Shown: positions 46,685-55,182, counted from the first letter of the stretch. The stretch: 64,000 bases of DNA from JAFDVN01 sp964472275 (GCA_964472275.1 CAYYJN010000007.1:1-64000), one strand, 5' to 3'. The notes: generated by a model not told the origin, from the letters alone. Translations and numbers: made by a program.

Positions 46685-47089
46685 TCAGCTTTTGTTCATC
46701 CTCGCCACGACGACCCCTTCGATCAGGCACGCAATCGTGCCGAGAAAGATCTGCGCGGCGACGAGATGACCGGGCAGGGGCTGCACGGCGTAGTAGATGA
46801 GGTAGGTGGGGATCTGGGTCAGGACGGCGATGACGAAGCCGAAGCGCAGGCCTTGGCCGAGCCAGGGCTTCTCCTCTCGGCCCCGCAGGTAGATCCACAC
46901 GAAGGCGTAGGCGATGAGGGCGTGAGCCAGGAGCATCCAGCCCATGTAGTGCTGGCTGTCCGCGTCGCTGCGGTAGAGGTTCGGCAGGGCCTGGTAGGCG
47001 CCGTGCAGGTGCCAGCCGTGGATCAGGAAGTCCAGAACCATGGACACGACGAAGAGCACGACGACGGAGAGCCAGAAGCGCTTGGACAT
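46685..47089 (-). CDS. small integral membrane protein, unknown function
   Basis: A 134-residue protein with about four transmembrane helices (FWLSVVVLFVVSMVLDFLI, GWMLLAHALIAYAFVWIYL, LRFGFVIAVLTQIPTYLIYY, LVAAQIFLGTIACLIEGVVV). HGWHLHG follows helix one and could face the periplasm. No family is recognised. ATG 47089 is taken at the first helix; the longer frame reads through the family-C repeat. It adjoins the restriction-modification pair but has host-like base composition. Confidence 0.7.
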   Translation of the reverse strand: MSKRFWLSVVVLFVVSMVLDFLIHGWHLHGAYQALPNLYRSDADSQHYMGWMLLAHALIAYAFVWIYLRGREEKPWLGQGLRFGFVIAVLTQIPTYLIYYAVQPLPGHLVAAQIFLGTIACLIEGVVVARMNKS

Positions 47090-47170
47090 GGAAACCTCGG
47101 GGAAGATGGGTCCCAGCATAGCCGGATCGCCCTTGGAATCGCTGACTTGAGGCGATGCGGGATGAGGCTC

Positions 47171-47300
47171 AAAAAGCGGAACACAGAGTTCACAGAGGAT
47201 CGCAGAGGGCACAGAGGGGGCGGGCAACCGATGTTTGACCCCATGAGGCATTGCTCTGTGCCCTCCATGCTTTTCTCTGCGCCCTCTGTGTCCCCGCTTT
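47171..47300. repeat. intergenic inverted repeat, family C
   Basis: The left arm runs AAAAAGCGGAACACAGAG...GAGGGCACAGAG and the right arm CTCTGTGCCCTC...CTCTGTGTCCCCGCTTT. They pair over about 45 bp around a 35-bp centre. The AAAAAGCGG end is shared with family B. It fills most of the 225-bp gap between the membrane protein and BNR genes. Confidence 0.8.
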
Positions 47301-47314
47301 GGTGGTCGCTTCCG

Positions 47315-48421
47315 CTACGCGAAGGTCACCGCATACACCGGAGGCAGGTGCTCGGCGACGGTCTGCCATCTGTCGCCGCCATCCTCCGTCACCCATAGCG
47401 AGCCCGTGGTGCTGCCGAAGGCGAGGCGCTGGCCGGTGCCGTCAATGGCGAGGGCGTGGCGCAGGGTGAGGTCGTAGGCGTGCTCTTGGGGCAGGCCGTC
47501 GCGCAGCACTTCGAAACTCTTCGCGCCGTCGCATGTGCGGGCCACGACCACCTTGCCCTCCACCGGGATGCGGTGCTCGTCCTTCTTCGCGGGCACGAAC
47601 CACGCGGTCGCGGGGTCCTTGGGATGCACCGCCACGCCGAAGCCAAAGACGGCGGGCGGCACTTCCTTGATCTCCTCGAAGGTGCGCGCGCCATCGGTGC
47701 TCTTGAAGACGCCGTTGTGGTGCTGGATCCAGAAGGCGTCCGGCGCGGACGCGCATTGCACGAGGCGGTGCACATCCTGATGGAGCGGATCATGCGCCTG
47801 CTCGGGCGGCATGTATTCGGCGCGGAGTCCCTGACCGACCAGCTCCCAGGTCGCGCCGCCATCCTCCGTCCGCCACACGCCGCCCGTGGAGACGGCGATG
47901 GCCACGCGCTTGGAGTCGCGCGGGTCCACGCAGATGGAGTGCAGGCCCGCGTAGTCCGCGCCGCCGCCGCTCCACTTGATGCGCCGCTCGTCGTCCCACA
48001 GCGAGCGGCACATCTCCCAGGTCGCGCCGCGATCCTTGGAGAAGAAAAGCCCGCCGGGTAGCGTGCCGCACCAGAGGAAGCCGGGCTGATCCGCGCCGCC
48101 GGGCTCCAGCGCCCAGATGCGGATGAGCTTCCAGGGAATGATGCGGCCCATCCAGTCCTTCTCCTCGTGGCCTTCGGGCGGCTCGGGATAGGCGGGGACG
48201 GCGATCTCCTCCCAAATCCTCCCCTGGTCCTCGGATCGCTGCAGCTTCACGCCGAAGTGGCCGTGGTCCAGAGCCGCGTACCAAGCGCCATCGCGCGGAT
48301 CGGACATGGCGAGCGAGACATTGTCGCCAAGGAAGGAAGTGGCCGCGATGGACCAGCGGTCCCTGCCCTTCTTGATCGTGAAGAGGCCTTTGCGCGTGGA
48401 GACGAGGAGCGTGTCGGACAT
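47315..48421 (-). CDS. BNR/Asp-box beta-propeller protein
   Basis: A 368-residue protein with at least five sialidase-type Asp boxes: SEDQGRIWEE, SKDRGATWEM, TEDGGATWEL, STDGARTFEE and TEDGGDRWQT, marking a beta propeller like those of exo-sialidases and YCF48-type assembly factors. No signal peptide is evident (MSDTLLVSTRKGLFTI), so it is probably cytosolic and not a secreted sialidase. It lies downstream of a MoaD-like gene in the same direction, a pairing I recall from other genomes. GGAG precedes ATG 48421. Confidence 0.82.
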   Translation of the reverse strand: MSDTLLVSTRKGLFTIKKGRDRWSIAATSFLGDNVSLAMSDPRDGAWYAALDHGHFGVKLQRSEDQGRIWEEIAVPAYPEPPEGHEEKDWMGRIIPWKLIRIWALEPGGADQPGFLWCGTLPGGLFFSKDRGATWEMCRSLWDDERRIKWSGGGADYAGLHSICVDPRDSKRVAIAVSTGGVWRTEDGGATWELVGQGLRAEYMPPEQAHDPLHQDVHRLVQCASAPDAFWIQHHNGVFKSTDGARTFEEIKEVPPAVFGFGVAVHPKDPATAWFVPAKKDEHRIPVEGKVVVARTCDGAKSFEVLRDGLPQEHAYDLTLRHALAIDGTGQRLAFGSTTGSLWVTEDGGDRWQTVAEHLPPVYAVTFA

Positions 48422-48438
48422 GGCGTTCTCCAAGGTTT

Positions 48439-48488
48439 GAAAAAGCGGTTACGCGGAGTGAAGCGGAGGGGCGGAGGGCATCGGAGGG
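48439..48488. repeat. single-arm copy of repeat family B
   Basis: GAAAAAGCGGTTACGCGGAG then GCGGAGGGGCGGAGGGCATCGGAGG in pieces matches one arm of the inverted repeat at 23541-23644 (read on the minus strand), including the AAAAAGCG-TTACGCGGAG end. No facing arm is present here. It occupies the gap between the MoaD-like and BNR genes. Confidence 0.65.
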
Positions 48489-48495
48489 TTCATCC

Positions 48496-48765
48496 TCATC
48501 CCCCGCTGAGGGCCTGCATGACGAAGATTTCGGAATTCGGCTTCACCGGATCGCTGAGGCTCTTCCGGTCGCTCACGGCCTCCCCATCCACGAAGATGGC
48601 CATGTGGTGCCGCAGTTCGCCGCGCTCATCCAGCACATAGCCTTCCGCCTTCGGGTAGCGCGCGAAGACCGAGACCAGCGCTTCGCGCACAGTCCCGCCC
48701 TGCCCTTCCGAAGGCGGGCAGGCCACATGGCGCTGCAGGTTGGCGGTGAACACGACGCGGGGCAT
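48496..48765 (-). CDS. MoaD/ThiS-family ubiquitin-like sulfur carrier
   Basis: An 89-residue beta-grasp protein ending in Gly-Gly (ALSGG), the residue pair that is adenylated and thiocarboxylated in MoaD and ThiS. GGTVREALVSVFARYP, VLDERGELRHHMAIFVDGE and NSEIFVMQAL are the usual strands. No E1-like or molybdopterin genes are adjacent; the neighbour is the BNR protein. Which pathway it serves is unknown. ATG 48765 is used; the longer frame has no support. Confidence 0.85.
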   Translation of the reverse strand: MPRVVFTANLQRHVACPPSEGQGGTVREALVSVFARYPKAEGYVLDERGELRHHMAIFVDGEAVSDRKSLSDPVKPNSEIFVMQALSGG

Positions 48766-48831
48766 GGGAGGCCGTGAATAGAACGAGGCAGACTCCCGCG
48801 CCTGCCCCACCCTGTCAAGCCGCGAAGGCTT

Positions 48832-49863
48832 TCACTCGAAGCAGAGGTAATCCCACACCGGCAGGTAGGTGGGCGTGCCGTCCGAGTTCATCGGCGTCTG
48901 GGCGTCCACGACGGTACAGTCGTGGTAGAGGAAGAGCGGGTCGCTGGCGGTGACGGTGAGGTTGGAATAGAGCCGGTGGCTGCCGCCGTAGGTCGAGGCG
49001 CCATCCACGAGCGTCGGCGCGCCAGGCAGCGCGAGGTCCACCCAATCCGCTTCGGCCAGGGCCAGGGACACGAGCGGGTCCTGCTGATGGGTGAAGCCGT
49101 AGTAGTTCGCGGAGGCCGTCGCGCCGTGGCCGTTGGCGACCCAGGTGGCGGGCGTGTCGGAGGACACCCAGCTCTGGGAATCGGAGGGCGAGTCGAAGGA
49201 GATGACGCGGGGCAGCGCGATCTTCGTGGCCGTGTAGGCGGCCTGGCTGCCGCCCTGGGAATGGCCGCCGAGGCGGATGAGGCTCCATTGGATCGTGCCG
49301 CCCGCCGCGTACTGGCCCCAGCCTTCCGATGGGTATTGCGCATCGAGGTACTGGGTGGCCTTGAGCAGCCGGTTCTGGATGGAATCCGAGGCGCTCACGG
49401 TGATCGTGGAGAGTTGGTTGTTGGCGTTCGTGCCGAAGAGCACTGCGTCGTGGACTTTGCTCGCGGCGTCGGGGTCGAAGGCGGCCGCGTTGTTCGGGTC
49501 CGAGTAGGGCTGGATGAGCGTGCCCACCAGCGTCGCGTTCTCGTAGGTGAGGCCGATGGCATGGAAGCCCTTGGCGGCCGCCTCCTTCAGGATGTCCTGG
49601 TAGTAGACGGGCACCGTCGTGCTGCCCGGCAGGAAGACGAAGAGCTGGTTGCGCCGCGTCACGCCCGCGGTTGCCACATACGCGAAGTCGTTCTCGTTCT
49701 TCGTCGCGTAGACCCTCGTGATGGAAGGGTCCGTGAGGTTGGGCGCGAAGTCGTGCTCTTGAAGCGTGACGCCACCAGCGTTCGCGGACGACGAGTTCGA
49801 TCCTCCTCCGCAGGCCAGCAGCAGGACCAGTCCGACGGACGCGGAGATCAGCTTCACCTTCAT
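48832..49863 (-). CDS. secreted alpha/beta hydrolase lipoprotein
   Basis: A 343-residue protein with a lipobox at Cys18 (VLLLAC) and a Ser/Gly-rich linker, so it is anchored in the envelope. LGGHSQGGSQAAY is the nucleophile elbow; ISFDSPSDSQSW and YGGSHRLYSN probably hold the acid and His. The domain resembles the BPSS1187-like family of bacterial lipase-fold proteins. The substrate is unknown. It is preceded by a terminator after mdh and stands as its own unit. Confidence 0.8.
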   Translation of the reverse strand: MKVKLISASVGLVLLLACGGGSNSSSANAGGVTLQEHDFAPNLTDPSITRVYATKNENDFAYVATAGVTRRNQLFVFLPGSTTVPVYYQDILKEAAAKGFHAIGLTYENATLVGTLIQPYSDPNNAAAFDPDAASKVHDAVLFGTNANNQLSTITVSASDSIQNRLLKATQYLDAQYPSEGWGQYAAGGTIQWSLIRLGGHSQGGSQAAYTATKIALPRVISFDSPSDSQSWVSSDTPATWVANGHGATASANYYGFTHQQDPLVSLALAEADWVDLALPGAPTLVDGASTYGGSHRLYSNLTVTASDPLFLYHDCTVVDAQTPMNSDGTPTYLPVWDYLCFE

Positions 49864-49924
49864 GCGGGGCTCCAGAACTCGAACAAGAGACGCCCCGGTC
49901 CAAGGAAGGTTGAAGCGCGCCTGG

Positions 49925-49951
49925 AAGAAAATGGGCGCCCATGGAGCGCCC
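49925..49951 (-). terminator. intrinsic terminator after mdh
   Basis: On the minus strand GGGCGC and GCGCCC pair around seven bases and are followed by ATTTTCTT. It lies about 40 bp past the mdh stop. Confidence 0.7.
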
Positions 49952-49958
49952 GATCTTC

Positions 49959-49987
49959 TCTGCGTCCTCCGCTTCTCCGCGGTGAAG
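49959..49987. repeat. single-arm copy of repeat family B
   Basis: TCTGCGTCCTCCGC followed by TTCTCCGCGGTGAA matches the right arm of the inverted repeat at 63850-63920. It ends three bases before the mdh stop codon. No opposing arm is visible. Confidence 0.6.
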
Positions 49988-49989
49988 CT

Positions 49990-50982
49990 TTACTTCACGA
50001 GCCCCAGCTCGCGGACGGCCTTGCGCTCGTCTTCCAGCTCGTGGGCGGTGGCGTCCATCTTGGCGCGGCAGAAGGCGTTGACCGAGAGGCCCTGGACCAC
50101 CGTGGCCACGCCGTTCTTCACGGTGCAGGGGAAGCCGTAGATGAGGCCTTCGGGGATGCCGTAGCTTCCATCGCTGACGAGGGCCATGCTCGCCCAGTCG
50201 CCCTCGGCCGTGCCCAGCGCCCAGGTGCGCATGTGGTCAATGGCGGCGTTGGCCGCGCTGGCGGCGGAGCTGAGGCCACGGGCCTCGATGATGGCCGCGC
50301 CGCGCTTGGCGACGGTGGGGATGAAGGTGGACTCGTACCAAGCCTGATCCACCTGCTCCATGGCGGGTTTGCCGGCGACGGTGCAGTGAAAGAGGTCGGG
50401 GAACTGGGTGCTGCTGTGGTTGCCCCAGATGGTGAGCTTCTGGATGTCGGCGACGGTCTTGCCGGTCTTCTCGGCGAGCTGCGTCATGGCGCGGTTGTGG
50501 TCCAGGCGCACCATGGCGTGGAACTGGGTGGGCTTCAATTTCGGCGCGTTGCTCATGGCGATGAGCGCGTTCGTGTTCGCGGGGTTGCCCACGACGAGCA
50601 CCTTCACTTCGCGGCTGGCGACTTCGCTGAGGGCCTCACCCTGGGGCTTGAAGATGCCGCCGTTGGCGCTCAGCAGATCGCCGCGCTCCATGCCGGCCTT
50701 GCGGGGCATGGCGCCGACGAGCAGCGCGTAGTCGGCGTCCTTGAAGGCCACCTTCGGATCGTCGGAGGTGACGATGCCCGCCAGCAGCGGGAAGGCGCAG
50801 TCGTTCAGTTCCATCACCACGCCGTTGAGCGCCTTCAGCGCGGGCGTGATCTCAAGGAGCTGGAGGATCACGGGCTGGTCAGCGCCGAGCATGGAGCCTT
50901 CCGCGATGCGGAAAAGGAGGCTGTAGCCGATCTGGCCGGCGGCCCCGGTGACGGCGACGCGGACGGGCTTCTTCAAAGTCAT
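49990..50982 (-). CDS. mdh: malate dehydrogenase
   Basis: A 330-residue NAD-dependent enzyme of the TCA cycle. The Rossmann motif is VAVTGAAGQIGYSLLFR, substrate and hinge motifs are VGAMPRKAGMERGDLL and VVGNPANTNALI, and the catalytic pair is in MVRLDHNRAMTQLA and IWGNHSSTQFPD. It belongs to the cytosolic-type clade of about 330 residues. GGAG lies before ATG 50982. A hairpin terminator follows the gene. Confidence 0.96.
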   Translation of the reverse strand: MTLKKPVRVAVTGAAGQIGYSLLFRIAEGSMLGADQPVILQLLEITPALKALNGVVMELNDCAFPLLAGIVTSDDPKVAFKDADYALLVGAMPRKAGMERGDLLSANGGIFKPQGEALSEVASREVKVLVVGNPANTNALIAMSNAPKLKPTQFHAMVRLDHNRAMTQLAEKTGKTVADIQKLTIWGNHSSTQFPDLFHCTVAGKPAMEQVDQAWYESTFIPTVAKRGAAIIEARGLSSAASAANAAIDHMRTWALGTAEGDWASMALVSDGSYGIPEGLIYGFPCTVKNGVATVVQGLSVNAFCRAKMDATAHELEDERKAVRELGLVK

Positions 50983-51028
50983 GGCGGCTCCAAGCAAACA
51001 GTCCATTCTATCTGGCCCTAAAGGGATT

Positions 51029-51132
51029 GGAACCACCGATGGACAGCGATAAACACCGATGAAGCAAGGTCACCGATGTGTCAGGCCCCCCGCCTGTCCT
51101 TATCGGTGTTCATCCCCTCCATCGGTGGTTCC
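51029..51132. repeat. intergenic inverted repeat, family D
   Basis: The left arm GGAACCACCGATGGA...AACACCGATGAA and right arm ATCGGTGTTCATCCC...TCCATCGGTGGTTCC pair over about 35 bp. Each arm contains the ACCGATG phrase two or three times. It lies between mtgA and mdh. Confidence 0.85.
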
Positions 51133-51138
51133 CCTTTT

Positions 51139-51852
51139 TCACTTCTCCAGATCCTTCACCACCTCGACGCCACCCATTTGGCTCATCTGTTCCAGGATCC
51201 AAGCCTGGCGTTGGCGGACGAAGGCGCTGGGCGCGTCCACGCGGTACTTGTGGGGGTTGGGCAGGACGGCGGCCAGGAGCGCGGCTTCGCTGGGGCGCAG
51301 GCGCTTGGCGGGCTTGTGGAAATAGCGCTGGCTGGCGGCCTCGACGCCGTAGATGCCATCGCCGAATTCGACGATGTTCAGGTAGGTCTCCAGGATGCGC
51401 CGCTTGGGCCACTCGGCTTCCATCAGCAGCGTGAACCAGGCTTCGAGCCCCTTGCGCAGGTAGGATCGCCCTTCCCACAGGAAGAGGTTCTTCGCCGTCT
51501 GCTGGCTGATGGTGGAGGCGCCCCGCACACGGCGGCTCTTCTCGTTGTGGGCGTAGGCCTTCTGGATGGACTCCCAATCGAAGCCGAAATGGTCGGGGAA
51601 TTTCTGGTCCTCGCTCGCCATGACCGCGGCGCCCATGCAGGGGGCGATGTCATCGAGGGGAACCCAGGTGTGGTCGGAGTGATAGGGCGCGGAGCTGGTC
51701 CAGGACGCCACGCGCCGCTCGGCCATCAACGCTGAAAAGGGCGGATGGATGTAGCGCAACAGCAGCACGAGCAGCGCGCTCCAGGCCATCGCCGCCAGCA
51801 GACCGAAGGCCGCCGCCCGCGCCAACCGCCTGAGGATTCCCCTTCGCGCCAC
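51139..51852 (-). CDS. mtgA: monofunctional peptidoglycan transglycosylase
   Basis: A 237-residue GT51 enzyme that polymerises lipid II into glycan strands. Residues 13-33 are the transmembrane anchor. GT51 motifs are ASEDQKFPDHFGFDW (catalytic Glu), RGASTISQQTAKNLFLW, KRRILETYLNIVEFGDGIYG and AALLAAVLPNPHKY. There is no penicillin-binding domain. It diverges from the gene at 51963. Confidence 0.94.
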   Translation of the reverse strand: MARRGILRRLARAAAFGLLAAMAWSALLVLLLRYIHPPFSALMAERRVASWTSSAPYHSDHTWVPLDDIAPCMGAAVMASEDQKFPDHFGFDWESIQKAYAHNEKSRRVRGASTISQQTAKNLFLWEGRSYLRKGLEAWFTLLMEAEWPKRRILETYLNIVEFGDGIYGVEAASQRYFHKPAKRLRPSEAALLAAVLPNPHKYRVDAPSAFVRQRQAWILEQMSQMGGVEVVKDLEK

Positions 51853-51962
51853 GCGTGCCTCCCGCCGCCGCGCGGCCCTTTTCGATTCTAGGACAGCCCG
51901 GCCCCGCGGCCCGGCCTAACCCGACGAAGCGGCTCCGCGTAGGCTGGTCGTGGAGGTGGCCC

Positions 51963-52796
51963 TTGGCCGCAGGAAGCTCGCGTTGGCTCGCTTGGCTCGG
52001 CGGCGCCGCGGCCCTGGTGGGCGTGATCGGTCTCTCCGTCTTCCTTCGCGTCCAGGAGAACGAAGGCAAGGCCTGGCCCATCACCGCCGCGGTGGTGACG
52101 CGCCTGGCCACGGACGCGGGCGCGCGGGACCTCTACGCCAAGAACCCGCGCCTCGCCGAGGACTACCCATCCGTGGACGCCTTCATCGCGGCCGTCGCGG
52201 CCCAACGCGCGGCCTTCGGCACCCTGCCCGCCCGTCAGCCGGACGCCTTCCATTCCAATTCGGATCCCACCGATCTCAGCGTCGTCGCCAAGGGCACGGG
52301 CGGCGGGTGGATGGAACTCCAGGTGGAGCGCAGCGATGGTTCCGAGGCGGGACACGCCGCCATCGGCGAAGGCATCACCTACCTCGGCTTCGGGCCGGAC
52401 GAGAAAGCGCTCGATGAAGCGCGGAAGAACCTCCGCTCGGCGTACCACGAAGCGAAGTGGGCCGAGTTCCGGGCCGTGGAGCAGGCTCTCCTCACGGATG
52501 CGGGCGTGAACGGCCTTCTCCAGACCCACCCCGATCTCGCCTCCGGCGAAACCGCCCGGGCGGCCTTCTTCCAGCAAGTCCAGGCTTGGCGACCCCGCCT
52601 CGCGGAGCATCAGCCTCCAGCGACCTGGAAAGAGGCCGCGGACGCGGACGCCAAGGACGAGATGGTGTCCATGCGGCACCGCAGCGGCGGCCCCTTCGGC
52701 GATCACCTCGAAGTGGGGTGGCGCGTGACGGATCAAGGCTGGCTCCGAGCCACCTGGGACAACGGCCGCCTCGTCAAGGTCTCGCTTGGGGACTAG
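51963..52796 (+). CDS. membrane-anchored protein of unknown function
   Basis: About 277 residues. A transmembrane helix (WLAWLGGAAALVGVIGLSVFL) follows the start, and the rest is probably periplasmic or cytosolic helical sequence (YPSVDAFIAAVAAQRAAF, HEAKWAEFRAVEQALL) ending in a small beta part. No family is recognised. TTG 51963 is preferred because GGAGG lies six bases upstream; the frame is open back to GTG 51855, next to the mtgA start. It converges on rsmE with abutting stops. Confidence 0.6.
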   Translation: MAAGSSRWLAWLGGAAALVGVIGLSVFLRVQENEGKAWPITAAVVTRLATDAGARDLYAKNPRLAEDYPSVDAFIAAVAAQRAAFGTLPARQPDAFHSNSDPTDLSVVAKGTGGGWMELQVERSDGSEAGHAAIGEGITYLGFGPDEKALDEARKNLRSAYHEAKWAEFRAVEQALLTDAGVNGLLQTHPDLASGETARAAFFQQVQAWRPRLAEHQPPATWKEAADADAKDEMVSMRHRSGGPFGDHLEVGWRVTDQGWLRATWDNGRLVKVSLGD

Positions 52797-53492
52797 CTAG
52801 AAGAGCCTACCCATCAGCGCCGCCAGCGCCGTTTCCGTTTTCAGCACCCGGGGTCCCATGGACACGGGCTCGAAGCCCGCGCGGGCGAAGGTGTCCAGCT
52901 CGGCCTGGACCCACCCTCCCTCCGGGCCAAGCGCGAGAACCGTCGGTTCATCGAGGCCCCGTGGGCACGGCGCGTCCGCGCCGGGATGGGCCAGCAGCTT
53001 CCGTCCCGCGAACGAATCCGCTTCCATGAAAGGGACGAAAAGCCGCGCGAGTTCCACCTGAGGCAACACCGTGTCCCGCGCCTGCTCCAGGCCGAGGATG
53101 AGCTGCTCCCGCAGATGCTCCGTCTCCAGCTTGGGGCTCGCCCAGTAGGCCTTCTCCACGCGCCAGGCGTTGAGCAGCACGATGCGCGCGACGCCGAGAG
53201 CCGCCGCGGATTGGAGGCAACGGTCCAAGACTTTGGGCCGCGGCAACGCCAGCAGCATGGTCAATGGCAGCTTCGGCGGCGGTTCCGCGTCGAGCGTCAC
53301 TTCCAGCTCCAGCGCCTCACCGTCGAGCCGCGACACGCGGCCCATCCCCACGCGTCCGCCAAGGCGGCCCACCTTCAACGCGTCGCCGGGCCGCGCTCCC
53401 AGCACCTCCCGCGCGTGGCCGAGCCTGCGCCCGGACAGGCGCGCATGATTCGACGCGATGAAATCCTCATCGAGGAGCAGGAGAAGATTCAT
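52797..53492 (-). CDS. rsmE: 16S rRNA (uracil-1498-N3)-methyltransferase
   Basis: A 231-residue SPOUT-class enzyme that methylates U1498 of 16S rRNA. The N-terminal PUA-like part (HAREVLGARPGDALKVG) is followed by the knotted domain with ALPRPKVLDRCLQSAAALGV, the SAM loop LALGPEGGWVQAELD and GPRVLKTETALAALMG. Its ATG overlaps the stop of the acetyltransferase gene (ATGA), making a four-gene minus-strand run with the acetyltransferase, TfoX-like and LolA-like genes. Confidence 0.93.
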   Translation of the reverse strand: MNLLLLLDEDFIASNHARLSGRRLGHAREVLGARPGDALKVGRLGGRVGMGRVSRLDGEALELEVTLDAEPPPKLPLTMLLALPRPKVLDRCLQSAAALGVARIVLLNAWRVEKAYWASPKLETEHLREQLILGLEQARDTVLPQVELARLFVPFMEADSFAGRKLLAHPGADAPCPRGLDEPTVLALGPEGGWVQAELDTFARAGFEPVSMGPRVLKTETALAALMGRLF

Positions 53493-54022
53493 GCCAGGCG
53501 CTTCTCGAAGATGAGATCGCGGTCCTCCACGGACCCCACGCGGAAGAGGTGATCGCCCACCTCCACAAAGCCGTTGCGGCGGTAGAAGGCCTGGGCTTTT
53601 GGATTGTGCTCCCACACGCCGAGCCACATCGTCCGTTTGTTCAGCTCAACGGCCTTTGAGAAGCAACGCTCCAGGAGCGCCTGCCCCAGGCCCGCGCCCA
53701 GCGCGGATCGCAGCACATAGATGCGCTCCAGCTCGATGGGCGCGGGGCCGGTCACGCAGCGTTCGACGGCGCCATCGTGGAGCAGCGCGTAGCCCGCCAG
53801 GCTTCCATCCCATTCGGCCACGAAGCAGGTGTAGGCCGGATCGGCGAGTTCCCAGGCGATCTTGGGAAGCGCGTAGGCCGACGCGAGGTAGGCGTCCAGA
53901 ACCTCCGGCGCGTAGTTGGAGGCGAAGGTCTCGCGGAAGGTGCGCGCCGCCAGGGCGGAGAGCGCGGGCGCGTCGGCGGGAATCGCGGCGCGGATCTGGA
54001 CATCATCGGGACCAGCCTTCAC
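53489..54022 (-). CDS. GNAT-family N-acetyltransferase
   Basis: A 177-residue acetyl-CoA-dependent acetyltransferase. The acetyl-CoA loop is the RSALGAGLGQALLERC region, preceded by ELERIYVL and followed by LGVWEHNPKAQAFYRRNGF. The acceptor is unknown; related proteins acetylate small amines or spermidine. The start is GTG 54022, overlapping the TfoX-like stop (GTGA). Confidence 0.88.
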   Translation of the reverse strand: MKAGPDDVQIRAAIPADAPALSALAARTFRETFASNYAPEVLDAYLASAYALPKIAWELADPAYTCFVAEWDGSLAGYALLHDGAVERCVTGPAPIELERIYVLRSALGAGLGQALLERCFSKAVELNKRTMWLGVWEHNPKAQAFYRRNGFVEVGDHLFRVGSVEDRDLIFEKRLA

Positions 54023-54381
54023 CTCTTCGCCTTCCGCTTCGTCGGCTTCTTGGCCCGAGCCGCCACGCCCAGCGCCTCGCGCATCCAGTCCGGCAGGCGG
54101 TCTTCGTCCTCCAGAACTTCACCGGGGACTTCGTAGTAGCCGTTCATCACCTGCTCACCATTCTTGAAGGGATCGAAGGGGCCCATGCCCGCCGCGATGA
54201 AGCGCGGGCGCGACGCGTCATCCACCTTGAAATAGAGGCGGTCGTCGTCCATGAGCGCGAAGAAGAAGCCGCCCGCGTAGATGCCCACGCCGCCGAACAT
54301 GGCCCGGCTCGTGACCGGCGCCACGGCGGAGAGCTGCTCGAGAACGAAGGCCTTGTAAGACGCGGAGACGGCCACGGTCAC
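54019..54381 (-). CDS. TfoX N-terminal-domain protein
   Basis: A 120-residue protein with the TfoX_N fold: FVLEQLSAVAPVTSRAMFGGVGIY, FFALMDDDRLYFKVD and YYEVPGEVLED. The domain occurs in the competence regulator TfoX/Sxy, but stand-alone versions are widespread and mostly uncharacterised. The basic tail (AKKPTKRKAKR) could bind nucleic acid. GTG 54381 overlaps the LolA-like stop (GTGA); GTG 54375 is an alternative. Confidence 0.82.
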   Translation of the reverse strand: MTVAVSASYKAFVLEQLSAVAPVTSRAMFGGVGIYAGGFFFALMDDDRLYFKVDDASRPRFIAAGMGPFDPFKNGEQVMNGYYEVPGEVLEDEDRLPDWMREALGVAARAKKPTKRKAKR

Positions 54382-55112
54382 TTCTTCGGCGGCGCGAACT
54401 CCGCGTCGGTGACGGGGACATTCAGCGTGATCTTGTCCACGCGCACCGAGACGGGGCCGATGATGACGGTGAAGGCCATGGGCAGGCCGTCCACTTCCTG
54501 GTAATCCCAGAAGTCCAGCTCCACGCCCGCCTTCCCTTCTCCGTTCACTTGGGAGAATTTGAGGAAGGTCTTGGGGTCGAAATACATCGTCTGGACGCGC
54601 TTGTCTTTGAGCGTCACCTTCAGGACGAGGGCCTTCTGGTTCTGGAATTCCTGGAGCCCGAGATACTTCACTTGGTTGCCTTTGACGGCGGCGTCCACCA
54701 GCGGGCCGTCGAAGTCGGCGTCGAGCACCTGGACTTCTTCCGGCGCGAGCTCCCGCGGCGCTTCCGTGTCGGACCAGGCCCAACCCGCCCCACCCGCGCA
54801 GGTCTTGGTCTGGGTGGAGACGGGCGTGGGCGCGCCTCCCGCCGCCGGGACAGCGCCGCCGCTGCGCATGACGAGCCGAATGCGATCCGGGCGCGCGTTC
54901 AGCTGGGTGAAGGAGACCGCGTCGGGCAACCCTTCGATATGCCCCGTGATGAAGCGCGATTGGATGGCTTTGAGCCGCGCGGCGCCGCCTTGGGCGTCCA
55001 GCACTTTGGCCACCACCTGATCCACCGTCCACGCGGATGGATCAGGAACGGGAGCCTGCGCCAGAAGGGCCGGGGTCGCGAGCAGGAAAGGGAAAGCGCG
55101 GTGGAGTCGCAT
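54378..55112 (-). CDS. LolA-like outer-membrane lipoprotein-sorting protein
   Basis: A 244-residue periplasmic protein with a signal peptide (residues 1-18, LLATPALLAQA). The body has the half-barrel pattern of LolA-like proteins: VDQVVAKVLDAQGGAARLKAI, SRFITGHIEG, NQKALVLKVTLKDKRVQTMYFD and FWDYQEVDGLPMAF. Such proteins bind lipids or lipoproteins; whether it is the housekeeping LolA is unclear. AAAGG lies before ATG 55112. Confidence 0.72.
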   Translation of the reverse strand: MRLHRAFPFLLATPALLAQAPVPDPSAWTVDQVVAKVLDAQGGAARLKAIQSRFITGHIEGLPDAVSFTQLNARPDRIRLVMRSGGAVPAAGGAPTPVSTQTKTCAGGAGWAWSDTEAPRELAPEEVQVLDADFDGPLVDAAVKGNQVKYLGLQEFQNQKALVLKVTLKDKRVQTMYFDPKTFLKFSQVNGEGKAGVELDFWDYQEVDGLPMAFTVIIGPVSVRVDKITLNVPVTDAEFAPPKK

Positions 55113-55182
55113 GGTTGACCTTTGGTCTACGCAAACATGATGGCCGCGGCGGGAATCCGCGCAACCGTGGGATGATTCCTCC

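Noticed and set aside
47315..48421. Secreted sialidase
   Set aside because: Asp boxes are present, but there is no signal peptide and no catalytic Arg triad was recognised.
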